In this document: positions 1-6,525 of the stretch, one piece after another | How the letters are laid out: each line of letters opens with the position of its first letter | Numbering within the stretch: the stretch's first letter is position 1 | Source of the DNA: a virus | Virus record (IMG/VR): IMGVR_UViG_3300044470_000279 | Location: 1-20,776 of that record | DNA: 20,776 nt | Strand: one strand, 5' to 3' | The notes under the pieces: generated by a model | Databases searched by the model: none | What the model was told of the DNA's origin: nothing | The model's input: the letters and a program-made list of their open reading frames with translations, nothing else | Program-made: the position numbers and the translations under genes

Positions 1-167
1 AAAAATAGATCATTTTTCCTCCTGGGAATGATAATATCAAAAATAGGTTGGTTGCACAACCTTACAGTGGGCTTGTATCGAAAGAATGAGACTCATTAGA
101 CTGTCTTTCTTCTTGATATTCATATTATTATTTTAATATGAAAATTTTTTAAAAAAGAGGTTGTAAC
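1..167 (+). other. Structured leader upstream of the AAA+ ATPase gene
   Basis: There is no convincing gene here. A 6-bp hairpin, AGGTTG (45-50) with CAACCT (57-62), is followed by a 6+1+6 palindrome AATGAG-A-CTCATT (85-97). An outer pair, GAAAGA (80-85) with TCTTTC (104-109), encloses most of that palindrome. The last 45 bases are A/T only apart from the AGAGG ribosome binding site at 156-160, seven bases before the ATG at 168. The region could be a 5' leader, a transcription-control hairpin or the 3' end of something to the left of the window. I see no tRNA or recognisable riboswitch. Confidence 0.4.
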
Positions 168-1289
168 ATGGGAATGTTAATGAAAGATAAGTTTAAATTT
201 CTTATCAAATTGAATCACAAGGCTTTGTGTATACTAGGCTCAAGTGGTTCAGGAAAATCCGCAATAGTAAAAGAAATAGCAGATGATTTGGGGTGGAACT
301 TCATAGATATTAGAATGATTGGAGAAGATCATGCAGAAGCTAATGGTTATCCATTCAGAACTCAAAAAGAGTTTGACAAAAGAAATATCGAAGTAATGAA
401 AAAAGCAGTTCCAGAATGGGCTTATATGGCAAATCAAAAAGAATGTATCGTTTGTTTTGATGAGTTTAACAGAGCTCTTAAAGAAACAATGGATGGATTA
501 CTTCAAGTAATCCATGATCGAAGAATTGGTTATGAATTTAATTTTAATGATAATGTTCATTTTGTTTTAATCGGCAATTTAGGCGAAGAAGATGAATGTG
601 ATGTTAACATGTTTGACCGAGCAGTTCTTGGAAGATTGCATATAGAAAAACATAATTTATCATTATCTGAATGGAAAGAAAATTTTGCGATAAAGAAAGT
701 GAATTCATATATTATTTCATTTTTAGATTCCAATCCAGATTTTTTCTATAAAATTAATGCAAATGATAAATATGCTTATGCATCGCCTAGAAGCTGGGAT
801 TCTTTATCTAGACTTCTAGGAAAAGACAATTCTAATATTGCAGATATGCTAGAAAAAATGGAAAATTTCGGAGTTGGAGAAATTGGAGGAACAGCTGCAG
901 ATTTTATGAATTATCTTCGTGAGATTGACAAATTCAATATTAATGATATATTAGATAATTTTGAAAAAATGAATTCAGCGATCAAAAATATGAATAGAGG
1001 AAAGCAAAATTCTTTATTAAAAGAATTAGAAAAAGTTAATATTGATAAACTTACAGAAATTCAATTTAAAAATTTAATCAAATTTTTAAAAATAGTTGAT
1101 CCAGATGAATTAACAGCATATATCTCGTATGTTGTTGATACGTTAGTTTTGCTTGATGATAAATCAGAAAAATTAGAAGGTTTATCAGACAACTTAAATA
1201 AATTAAGAAAAACATTTGAATCTATTACTAATATGCTTATTCTTGATGAGATGCTACAGAAAAAGAGAAAAAGAATAATGAATAACTAG
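168..1289 (+). CDS. MoxR/CbbQ-like AAA+ ATPase
   Basis: A 373-aa AAA+ protein. The Walker A motif GSSGSGKS is at residues 24-31, Walker B CIVCFDEF at 93-100, the sensor-1 Asn in LIGN near 137, and a likely arginine finger in FDRAVLGR at 149-156. A sensor-2-like ASPRSW follows near 205-210. MoxR-type ATPases remodel protein complexes, usually with a VWA-domain partner. No VWA gene is visible in this window, so the partner is unknown. The C-terminal third (about 250-373) is helical, Lys/Glu-rich and unrecognised. The start at 168 is chosen for AGAGG seven bases upstream. Its stop TAG overlaps the first codon of an out-of-frame copy of the recurrent tail/RBS repeat at 1288, so the tail is present in the DNA but not read. 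Confidence 0.85.
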   Translation: MGMLMKDKFKFLIKLNHKALCILGSSGSGKSAIVKEIADDLGWNFIDIRMIGEDHAEANGYPFRTQKEFDKRNIEVMKKAVPEWAYMANQKECIVCFDEFNRALKETMDGLLQVIHDRRIGYEFNFNDNVHFVLIGNLGEEDECDVNMFDRAVLGRLHIEKHNLSLSEWKENFAIKKVNSYIISFLDSNPDFFYKINANDKYAYASPRSWDSLSRLLGKDNSNIADMLEKMENFGVGEIGGTAADFMNYLREIDKFNINDILDNFEKMNSAIKNMNRGKQNSLLKELEKVNIDKLTEIQFKNLIKFLKIVDPDELTAYISYVVDTLVLLDDKSEKLEGLSDNLNKLRKTFESITNMLILDEMLQKKRKRIMNN

Positions 1290-1320
1290 ACAACTTAAAC
1301 TGAGGCTATTAAATGAAATT
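1288..1320 (+). repeat. Junction repeat, copy 1 (tail not translated in the upstream frame)
   Basis: This 33-bp copy differs at only one base from the copy at 18857-18889. It contains GAGG seven bases before the ATG at 1313, so it works as the ribosome binding site and start of the next gene. The frame that would read R-Q-L-K-L-R-L-L-N-E-I is +1 relative to the ATPase and is closed upstream by TGA at 1279. The DNA is therefore kept even though the tail peptide is not made here without a frameshift. Confidence 0.8.
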
Positions 1321-1513
1321 AACAACTAAGCATATTGAAAGATTAAAGTCATTAATTTTACGTTCTGGATATTGCAATGAATTAGAGTGTGATTCTGCAA
1401 GTTGTCCATGGTATTGGTATAATGATAGTCCTATATGTATGTCAAATGAAGAAATATTAATGCTTTCAAAAAGAAGACTTAAACTTTATCTTTTAAACAA
1501 GGAATTTGAATGA
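1313..1513 (+). CDS. Small Cys-cluster protein with divergent C-terminal tail
   Basis: A 66-aa protein of unknown function. It opens with a basic helix (KHIERLKSLILRSG) and then has Cys at about residues 22, 26, 31 and 43, consistent with a small zinc-binding or disulfide fold, though the spacing fits no family I can name. Its end, K-R-R-L-K-L-Y-L-L-N-K-E, is a diverged form of the R-Q-I-K-L-R-L-L-N-E tail. The start is set by the GAGG in the upstream repeat. It overlaps the next gene by an ATGA junction at 1510-1513, so the two are probably translationally coupled. It resembles the Cys proteins at 9519, 11878 and 18882 in layout (N-terminal helix, Cys centre, basic amphipathic tail). Confidence 0.65.
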   Translation: MKLTTKHIERLKSLILRSGYCNELECDSASCPWYWYNDSPICMSNEEILMLSKRRLKLYLLNKEFE

Positions 1514-1806
1514 CACACAAATACAAAGTTGGAGATAAAGTTAAAATTCATTCTTTGGACTGGTTTGAAAGAAACTGCATATGTATAAATGATTCCGATT
1601 TTGTACATAAAAATTTTGGAGTTAAAGGGTTTTCTGCACACATTATACCTGATATGTGGAAAAAAATGGAACAGAGTGTAATCATTAGAAGTCTTATTCC
1701 TATGAACTATTCTTATACAATAGACCAATATTCATGGACATGGCAAGAATGGATGTTTGAAGATTCCAGACAAATCAAACTTAAGTTATTGAGAGATTTA
1801 TTTTAA
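1510..1806 (+). CDS. KOW/SH3-like small protein with C-terminal tail (paralogue A)
   Basis: A 98-aa protein. It begins MTHKYKVGDKVKI, the signature opening of a KOW/SH3-like beta-barrel. A variable middle is followed by WTWQEWMFEDS and then the tail RQIKLKLLRDLF at the extreme C-terminus. The first 20 residues and the last 23 or so are almost identical to the protein at 7411-7722, while the centres barely align. About 20 bases upstream of the ATG are also shared between the two loci. I infer a small ligand- or host-interacting barrel with a constant tail; its function is unknown. It lies directly downstream of the Cys protein with an ATGA overlap and is the last gene before a TTTTAATAATATA box. 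Confidence 0.7.
   Translation: MTHKYKVGDKVKIHSLDWFERNCICINDSDFVHKNFGVKGFSAHIIPDMWKKMEQSVIIRSLIPMNYSYTIDQYSWTWQEWMFEDSRQIKLKLLRDLF
1768..1806 (+). repeat. Terminal-type tail repeat (…RDLF stop)
   Basis: It encodes RQIKLKLLRDLF and the TAA. Unlike the internal junction copies it is not followed directly by a start codon. The stop codon lies inside the adjoining TTTTAATAATATA element at 1801. The same arrangement recurs at 7684-7722 and 12058-12096, so tail and box form a composite unit. Confidence 0.75.
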
Positions 1807-1820
1807 TAATATATTAATGA
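1801..1820 (+). promoter_or_regulatory. TTTTAATAATATA box, copy 1
   Basis: TTTTAATAATATATTAATGA sits 33 bases upstream of the transglycosylase ATG. Close copies occupy the same position before other genes (4586, 7717, 12091, 19109, 19845). It may be a phage-specific promoter core, a leader element or a recombination linker. No conserved -35 is visible upstream of all copies. Here TTGAGA at 1789 lies 17 bases before TATTAA, which may be chance. Confidence 0.5.
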
Positions 1821-1833
1821 AAAGGAGTAAAAT

Positions 1834-2364
1834 ATGAAGAAAAAGATTATTAAGTGTGTTGTTGCTTTATTGTTTGTTATTTTATTATTTTCTAATCAGA
1901 CTTTTTTTAAAGAAAAAATGTTTGTAAAAGAAGGAAAAAATTTAGAAGAAATATATAAAATTGTAAAAGATTACAATGATGCTTATCAAATTCTAAATGA
2001 AACACAAACAGAGAATGTTCCCCTTGATTTATTTCTTTCACTTGTACAAACTGAAAGTAAAGGAAATAAACATGCCTTAAATACTAAAAATAGAAATGGA
2101 AGTTGGGATATTGGCTATTGCCAGTTGAATACAAATTCTTATAAAGATAAAACGGTTATAGAACTCATGAATCCAAAAACAAATATTCATTTAGGTATTT
2201 TGCATTTAAAAAAAGCATTGCAACAGGCACAAGGAAATCAAACTTTAGCACTTTTAATTTATAATGCTGGTTATGGTGCATTTTGTGCTGGAAATGTTTT
2301 TGCACCAACATATAAATATGCTAAAAATATTATTGAATTTAAAAATAAAATAAATTTAGTTTAG
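1834..2364 (+). CDS. Membrane-anchored lytic transglycosylase (SLT family)
   Basis: A 176-aa protein. A basic start and hydrophobic stretch (residues 1-20) form a signal anchor. A lysozyme-like SLT domain follows: the catalytic Glu is in QTESKG (about residue 74), the family motif GYCQLN is at 94-99, and LLIYNAGYGAF is at 140-150. Such enzymes cleave peptidoglycan between MurNAc and GlcNAc. The N-terminal anchor would place it on the outer side of the cytoplasmic membrane. It could act in lysis, in envelope passage or in remodelling during infection. AAAGGAG lies seven bases upstream of the ATG. The neighbouring lipase and glycosyltransferase suggest a cell-envelope gene block. Confidence 0.88.
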   Translation: MKKKIIKCVVALLFVILLFSNQTFFKEKMFVKEGKNLEEIYKIVKDYNDAYQILNETQTENVPLDLFLSLVQTESKGNKHALNTKNRNGSWDIGYCQLNTNSYKDKTVIELMNPKTNIHLGILHLKKALQQAQGNQTLALLIYNAGYGAFCAGNVFAPTYKYAKNIIEFKNKINLV

Positions 2365-2372
2365 GAAATAAC

Positions 2373-2480
2373 ATGAAAAAAATTATCAAAATAGTTATTT
2401 TTTGTGTAGCAACTTTATTGTTCATTGTAATGATTCCATTTTTTGTAACGGTGTGCAATTCAGCTCTAGGTGCTCAATAA
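2373..2480 (+). CDS. 35-aa single-pass membrane peptide
   Basis: A short open frame. It starts M-K-K-I-I-K and continues with a hydrophobic segment of about 20 residues (IVIFCVATLLFIVMIPFFV). The tail TVCNSALGAQ is short and polar. It resembles a signal/anchor peptide and its start mirrors the transglycosylase start just upstream (MKKKIIKCVV), so it may be a shortened duplication of that signal region. AGGAAA upstream is only a moderate ribosome site. It could be a holin-like or accessory membrane peptide, but nothing specific supports that. Confidence 0.5.
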   Translation: MKKIIKIVIFCVATLLFIVMIPFFVTVCNSALGAQ

Positions 2481-2510
2481 TACATTTATATTTTTATTAA
2501 GGATAATGAG

Positions 2511-3179
2511 ATGAGAAATTTATCAAATAAACAGCTTTGGTCTTTAACTCAAGATGAATGGGAAAATATAAGCGAAAACATTTTGACAAATCAAACACTT
2601 ATTCAAAATGAATTGACTAATGCTGATTGTAGATTAGGATATTCTGGAAAGACTTTGGTCATTTGTTTTAGAGGAACAATATTAAAATGGAATAGCATAT
2701 TAACAGATTTGCTTGTTTTCAAGGCATGCATGCCATTTGAAGGAGAAAAAATTAATCCTTTCATAAGAGTTCATTTTGGTTTTTTAAATCAATATATGTC
2801 AATAAGAAAAGAATTATTGGAATATTTAAATAACAATATAAAAAAATATGATGAAATTCTTATAATTGGACATTCTTTAGGAGCAGCATTAAGTACAATT
2901 TGCATATACGATTTAAAAAAATTGCAAAAATTTAATGTAGATATTGATGCAGTAATATTTGGTTCTCCTAGAGTTGGAAATTTTGATTTCACTTTAGATT
3001 TTGGAATAACAGTCAGAGATTCAATTACATCATATCAAGTTCAAAATGACATTGTTAATAAAGTGCCATTATTGTCTTGGAATTATTTTCATATAATTAA
3101 TGAAATTAAACTCGGGAAATTGAGACCTTTGTGGCCATTTTCAATCAAAGCACATTTCACTTATGGTGATTATCTATGA
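2511..3179 (+). CDS. Class 3 (Lipase_3-like) lipase/esterase
   Basis: A 222-aa alpha/beta-hydrolase. The oxyanion-side motif VICFRGT is near residues 50-56. The nucleophile elbow GHSLGAA has Ser at about 122, and FGSPRVGN is at 150-157. The acid residue is in QNDIV (Asp about 180). Of the two candidate His residues, the one in AHFTYGDYL (about 205) best fits the late catalytic His of the family. No signal peptide is visible, so it is cytoplasmic or released at lysis. Likely substrates are acylglycerols or membrane phospholipids. Lipases are not usual phage cargo, and its place beside a lytic transglycosylase suggests envelope attack. The stop overlaps a short ATGA frame that leads to the next gene. 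Confidence 0.8.
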   Translation: MRNLSNKQLWSLTQDEWENISENILTNQTLIQNELTNADCRLGYSGKTLVICFRGTILKWNSILTDLLVFKACMPFEGEKINPFIRVHFGFLNQYMSIRKELLEYLNNNIKKYDEILIIGHSLGAALSTICIYDLKKLQKFNVDIDAVIFGSPRVGNFDFTLDFGITVRDSITSYQVQNDIVNKVPLLSWNYFHIINEIKLGKLRPLWPFSIKAHFTYGDYL

Positions 3180-3217
3180 CAAAATTAGAATGTGCAAAGA
3201 GATACTTAAACTATTAA
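3176..3217 (+). pseudogene. Remnant of a tail/RBS junction repeat
   Basis: ATGA at the lipase stop opens a 13-codon frame reading MTKLECAKRYLNY. The DNA from 3200, AGATACTTAAAC-TATTAAAT, matches the junction repeat with the TGAGG block missing, and an ATG follows at 3222. The peptide CAKRYL also resembles the AKQYLR-type residues just before the tail in the protein at 11878. I read it as a decayed end of a Cys-type small gene; the loss of GAGG leaves the next gene without a clear ribosome site. Confidence 0.4.
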
Positions 3218-3221
3218 ATCA

Positions 3222-3701
3222 ATGAAAGAACTTATTATTTTGGGAAATGGAACTTCTAGATTAAATCATTTAGATTTCATAACAAAAAGCAATATACAAA
3301 TTTGGGGTTGCAATTTAGCTTTTCGAGAAAATATAAATTTCAATCTAATTGGAAGTGTTCATAATTGGGTAGTTGAAGAAGCGATAAAATATAGAAAAGA
3401 ACATAATTTGAATTTTGAAATATTGTATCCTAACATTATTCCAGAAATAAAAAAAGAATATAATTTATTTCAAAATTATCTGGGATATTCAACTGGAAAT
3501 GAATTGATGAATGAAGCTATATTACGAGGATATGACACTTTATATTTGCTGGGATTTGATAGCTTAAATAATAGTAAAGAAGATATTTATACTAAAAATC
3601 TTGTTATAGTCAATTTTATTCATCAAATAGATGTATTAAAAAAGAAGTATAATTTGAAACAAACAAAATATCAAGATAATATTTTTATTTTGAAAAAATA
3701 A
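3222..3701 (+). CDS. DUF115/sialyltransferase-like Rossmann protein
   Basis: A 159-aa protein. It begins ELIILGNGTS, a Gly-rich nucleotide-sugar-type loop, then has IQIWGCNLAF and a late GYDTLYLLGFDS. These three features in this order recall DUF115/Maf-type and bacterial sialyltransferase-like folds that handle nucleotide sugars. It is short for a complete transferase, so it may be a minimal domain. It precedes a glycosyltransferase, which suggests joint action on a host surface glycan or on a modified phage component. The ATG has no good Shine-Dalgarno because the upstream junction repeat has lost its GAGG. Translation may rely on coupling. Confidence 0.5.
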   Translation: MKELIILGNGTSRLNHLDFITKSNIQIWGCNLAFRENINFNLIGSVHNWVVEEAIKYRKEHNLNFEILYPNIIPEIKKEYNLFQNYLGYSTGNELMNEAILRGYDTLYLLGFDSLNNSKEDIYTKNLVIVNFIHQIDVLKKKYNLKQTKYQDNIFILKK

Positions 3702-3717
3702 AATAATAAGTATTAAA

Positions 3718-3741
3718 AAGATTAAAAAATATTTTAATCTT
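3718..3741 (+). other. 10-bp AT-rich hairpin before the glycosyltransferase
   Basis: AAGATTAAAA and TTTTAATCTT pair perfectly around a 4-base loop. It lies between two genes and ends 31 bases before the chosen ATG. No run of T follows, so it is not a standard intrinsic terminator. It may be an RNA stability or processing stem. Confidence 0.4.
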
Positions 3742-3772
3742 GGAAGTTTGGTATAGACTTGAAGGATATGAA

Positions 3773-4591
3773 ATGAAACTAGGCGTGAGTATAAATGCAT
3801 TTGATGGTGTTGAATTATTATATCATAGTATAAATCAAATACGACAATATGTAGATTTTATTTCAGTTGTTTGGCAAGAAAAAGATTGGTATGGTACAAA
3901 TAATATAAAATCTGAGGATTTAGATATTTTAATTAATTTAAAACAAAAAAACATCATCGATAATTTAAATCTATATAGACCAGAAAAATATGCTGTAAAT
4001 TCAATTCAAGCAAAACAACTAGAAATAGAAAAAAGAAATATTGGAAAAAATATTTGCAAAGAATTTGGAATGAATTATTTCATGACTATGGATGTAGATG
4101 AATTTTATGTTTCAGAACAATTTGAAAAAGCAAAACAATATATAATTGATAACAATATAGATTATTCATACTGTTTTATTCAAAATTATTTTAAATCTCC
4201 TATTTACAAAGTGAAAGAAATTTCAAATTCTTGTGTATCATTTATTTCTAAATTAACAGACAGAAAACTTGGCACAAATAATCTATCAGCACTTCATATA
4301 GATCCAACACGTGGTTATATTATTGATCAATTGAATGATAAATTACACGTATTTGATAAAGATAATTTGCTTATGCATCATATGTCAACAGTTAGAACAG
4401 ATTTAAAGTTAAAATATCAATGTAGTAGTATGGCAAATATTGATAGAACCAAAATAGATACAATAGTTGATAATGTTAAAAAAATAAATGATAATAATTT
4501 GCAAGTTGAATATTTAACAAAACATGAAACATTAAAATCAAATTTAGTAAAATGTGATAATCAATTTAACATTCCATTAGAATTATTTTAA
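3773..4591 (+). CDS. Glycosyltransferase, GT2/GT-A-like
   Basis: 272 aa from the chosen ATG. The open frame extends upstream to a TTG at 3740, but GAAGGA at 3761 is well placed for 3773. The N-terminus KLGVSINAFDGVELL and the acidic motif TMDVDEFY (a DxD-type nucleotide-sugar/metal site, near residues 104-111) indicate a GT-A family transferase. A late MHHMS is consistent with the His often found near the acceptor side. It acts on an unidentified acceptor, perhaps a cell-wall sugar or phage DNA/protein. It pairs with the DUF115-like gene upstream. Its end, PLELF-stop, runs directly into a TTTTAATAATATA box, as the tailed proteins do. Confidence 0.65.
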   Translation: MKLGVSINAFDGVELLYHSINQIRQYVDFISVVWQEKDWYGTNNIKSEDLDILINLKQKNIIDNLNLYRPEKYAVNSIQAKQLEIEKRNIGKNICKEFGMNYFMTMDVDEFYVSEQFEKAKQYIIDNNIDYSYCFIQNYFKSPIYKVKEISNSCVSFISKLTDRKLGTNNLSALHIDPTRGYIIDQLNDKLHVFDKDNLLMHHMSTVRTDLKLKYQCSSMANIDRTKIDTIVDNVKKINDNNLQVEYLTKHETLKSNLVKCDNQFNIPLELF

Positions 4592-4605
4592 TAATATACT
4601 AATGA
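4586..4605 (+). promoter_or_regulatory. TTTTAATAATATA box, copy 2
   Basis: TTTTAATAATATACTAATGA lies 33 bases upstream of the ATG at 4619, the same spacing as copy 1, and is followed by AAAAGGAG. One base differs from copy 1 within the 20-bp block. The upstream stop codon TAA is inside the box. Confidence 0.5.
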
Positions 4606-4618
4606 AAAAGGAGTTATT

Positions 4619-5227
4619 ATGATATTATATATTTTAATCTTAAATTTAATCGGATTATTATTTTTTATTATTTTTGTTAGATACTTAATTAAAATTTTTG
4701 AATGGAAAAAACCAATTAAAGAATTTTTACAATTAATATACTATAGATACAACCCAAAAGAAGTATGTTCAAACATTTATTATTGGTTTTATAATTTTCC
4801 ATATAGATTCAAAATGGCTAGATTATTTAAACATTTTTATAACTTTGATATATGTGAAGATATTCCAAATGTTTTATTTGCTATGTTTGAAGAATTCTAT
4901 AATAGTGGTATAGATTCCATCGTTAATTGGTCATGGGATGATAATCACAAAAAAGCGAGACAAATAATGGAAAATGCTCACACATATATTCAAAATAGAA
5001 AAAAATGGAGAATGAAAGCTGATCACATATTAAGTAAATCAACAAGGGATATAATATTTGTGAAAGATGAAAATCCAATGTTAAAAAGAATAGAATTTAC
5101 TCATATTGATGAAAAAAAAGATAAAAAGATATCAGAAATTTATGATAAGATTGAAGAAAGATTATCTAGGCTAGACGAAAAATATGCCATTGAAATCATT
5201 AAAATTAGAGATTATCTGTGGACCTGA
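4619..5227 (+). CDS. Membrane-anchored protein of unknown function
   Basis: 202 aa. A single strong membrane segment at about residues 2-24 is followed by a cationic, aromatic-rich cytoplasmic part (IYYWFYNFPYRFKMARLFKH) and a Lys/Glu-rich helical end. The alternation of Tyr/Trp/Phe and Arg/Lys suggests it lies along the membrane. I do not recognise a family with a known function. AAAAGGAG precedes the ATG and a TTTTAATAATATA box is upstream. The end overlaps the next gene by ten bases. Confidence 0.6.
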   Translation: MILYILILNLIGLLFFIIFVRYLIKIFEWKKPIKEFLQLIYYRYNPKEVCSNIYYWFYNFPYRFKMARLFKHFYNFDICEDIPNVLFAMFEEFYNSGIDSIVNWSWDDNHKKARQIMENAHTYIQNRKKWRMKADHILSKSTRDIIFVKDENPMLKRIEFTHIDEKKDKKISEIYDKIEERLSRLDEKYAIEIIKIRDYLWT

Positions 5228-5400
5228 AAGAAGCAGTTTATTTTTTAAAACAGGCAAAAAAATATCGTTCTGGCGGAGTATATTATTGCTATTATATTGG
5301 ATGTGATAAATGTTTTTTTAAATTTAATGGAATGTGTGCAACTAAAACATTAAAAGAAAAATACAAATTTGTAATGCTTTTATTAGAAAAGAAAAATTGA
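5218..5400 (+). CDS. Small Cys-cluster protein, GTG start
   Basis: 60 aa. The start is a GTG inside the preceding gene, with ten bases of overlap. A helix (LKEAVYFLKQAKKYRSGG) leads to YYCYYIGCDKCFFKFNGMC, with four Cys spaced C-x5-x-C-x2-C-x7-8-C, as in small zinc-knuckle or disulfide folds. The end EKYKFVMLLLEKKN is an amphipathic basic helix that may be a distant form of the recurrent tail, but it lacks the R-Q-I-K-L core. It belongs to the same general layout as the Cys proteins at 1313, 9519, 11878 and 18882. Function is unknown. Confidence 0.55.
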   Translation: MDLKEAVYFLKQAKKYRSGGVYYCYYIGCDKCFFKFNGMCATKTLKEKYKFVMLLLEKKN

Positions 5401-5419
5401 GATTGTTAGGAGATACATA

Positions 5420-5665
5420 ATGACAACACGCTATAAAATTTTACTGGGCACTATTTCAACATTTCAGTTATTGCTTATTTTTTTACAATTATTTGATATA
5501 GTTTATTTTTGTGAATGGTATTGGCTATTGTGGCCTGCATATTTAATTGCAATATCAGAATTAGCAACAGGAATATATTCAATAAGAAGAAAATTAAAAC
5601 TTAAATTCAAATGTGGTTGGAAACAATTCAAATCAGACCTTTACCATCTGTGGTGGAAAGAATAG
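5420..5665 (+). CDS. Two-span membrane protein, unknown
   Basis: 81 aa. Two hydrophobic segments (about residues 8-28 and 33-53) are separated by a short turn (YFCEWYW), and a basic, Trp-rich tail ends DLYHLWWKE. The size and topology would suit a holin-like or accessory membrane protein, but nothing specific supports lysis. TTAGGAG lies ten bases before the ATG. It is followed by a 77-bp gap with no gene. Confidence 0.55.
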   Translation: MTTRYKILLGTISTFQLLLIFLQLFDIVYFCEWYWLLWPAYLIAISELATGIYSIRRKLKLKFKCGWKQFKSDLYHLWWKE

Positions 5666-5742
5666 AACAGTAAAAAAAGTGAAAATTAATCATAACATTG
5701 CAAGATGAATATGATGATAATATTTATGGGAGGTATTAAATT

Positions 5743-5994
5743 ATGATAGGTTTTTTGTCTATATTGTTAATAATTTTTATTGCATATCTTATGACAGTGT
5801 CATTCTGCATAACCATTTTAATTACAATAATAATTATAAGAAAAGTATTTAACTTTTTAATTGATCATAGGAGGTCATTTTATGAACTTAGAGAAATTTC
5901 TATCAAAGGAATATCCATATTATATCGAAAAATCAAAGAAGGTGTTGGTAGAGCACACACTACAATCAGATTTCAGATTCAAAGATTTAAATGA
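5743..5994 (+). CDS. Membrane peptide whose 3' part overlaps the next gene
   Basis: 83 aa. The first 45 residues are one or two long hydrophobic segments (IGFLSILLIIFIAYLM and ITILITIIIIRK). GGGAGGT is well placed upstream of the ATG. The last 38 codons overlap, in another frame, the start of the gene at 5882, which has its own strong AGGAGG. An overlap of 113 bases is exceptional for this tightly packed window. Either the original stop was lost or the basic C-terminal extension is real. The membrane part is the dependable portion. Confidence 0.5.
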   Translation: MIGFLSILLIIFIAYLMTVSFCITILITIIIIRKVFNFLIDHRRSFYELREISIKGISILYRKIKEGVGRAHTTIRFQIQRFK

Positions 5995-6100
5995 ATTATC
6001 AGTATTTGAAACAGTTTTGGGCTGGAATAATTTAAGCGAAGCCAAAACAATAGCTAGAAACTACAACGGCACAGTCAAAATATTTGTAAAAAAAGTGTAA
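5882..6100 (+). CDS. Small soluble protein, unknown
   Basis: 72 aa, starting MNLEKFL. The frame runs further upstream, but AGGAGG at 5869-5874 fixes this start. It has an N-terminal amphipathic helix, a segment LGWNNLSEAKTIARNYNG and a short strand-like end VKIFVKKV. I recognise no family. It overlaps the membrane peptide upstream by 113 bases. Confidence 0.55.
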   Translation: MNLEKFLSKEYPYYIEKSKKVLVEHTLQSDFRFKDLNELSVFETVLGWNNLSEAKTIARNYNGTVKIFVKKV

Positions 6101-6162
6101 AAAATATATACATTAACAAAAAATAATATATAATTAAATTATAATTTTAATAAGAGGTATTT

Positions 6163-6348
6163 ATGACAAAGAACCATTTTAAAGCTATTGCAAAGATTAT
6201 TAAAGATTTAAGAATTTATGATTGCAATGAAATGATTGGAGATGATTTAGTGAGTAAACAGGATTTAACTTACGAAATATGTAAATATTTTAAAAATGAA
6301 AATGAGGCTTTCGATGAAGAAAGATTTGTAGATGCTTGCATTAAATAA
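6163..6348 (+). CDS. Small conserved-looking phage protein
   Basis: 61 aa. The sequence has the feel of a common small phage/plasmid protein: an opening NHFKAIAKIIK helix, a polar centre, then ICKYFKNENEAFDEERFVDACIK. Proteins ending in F-x-x-x-RF-x-x-AC recur in phages without a known role. AAGAGG precedes the ATG. Upstream, 6101-6162 is almost pure A/T with two TATAAT hexamers (6129 and 6140). It may contain a promoter, but no good -35 is spaced to either. Confidence 0.55.
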   Translation: MTKNHFKAIAKIIKDLRIYDCNEMIGDDLVSKQDLTYEICKYFKNENEAFDEERFVDACIK

Positions 6349-6364
6349 TAGGAGGAATTGCATA

Positions 6365-6517
6365 ATGTTTAGTTTAAAAAGCTTTTTAAAGGAAAAACAA
6401 GAAAAGGAAATAACAATAGCTTTGAAAGAATTGAAAATCAAACAATTTCAAGAAAAATTAAAAGATAAAAATTATATGGACGCTGTGATCAATGAAGTTG
6501 CTGCATGGTTTATATAA
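6365..6517 (+). CDS. 50-aa helical protein, unknown
   Basis: It starts at MFSLKSF. AGGAGG lies about nine bases upstream, and the in-frame extension to 6332 is ignored because it overlaps the preceding gene without a ribosome site. It is Lys/Glu-rich and predicted to be one long helix, ending DAVINEVAAWFI. No family is recognised. It is followed by a structured non-coding stretch. Confidence 0.5.
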   Translation: MFSLKSFLKEKQEKEITIALKELKIKQFQEKLKDKNYMDAVINEVAAWFI

Positions 6518-6525
6518 TTCTTTGA

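Noticed and set aside
3718-3741. Intrinsic terminator
   Set aside because: The stem is A/T only and is followed by GGAAG rather than a T-run.
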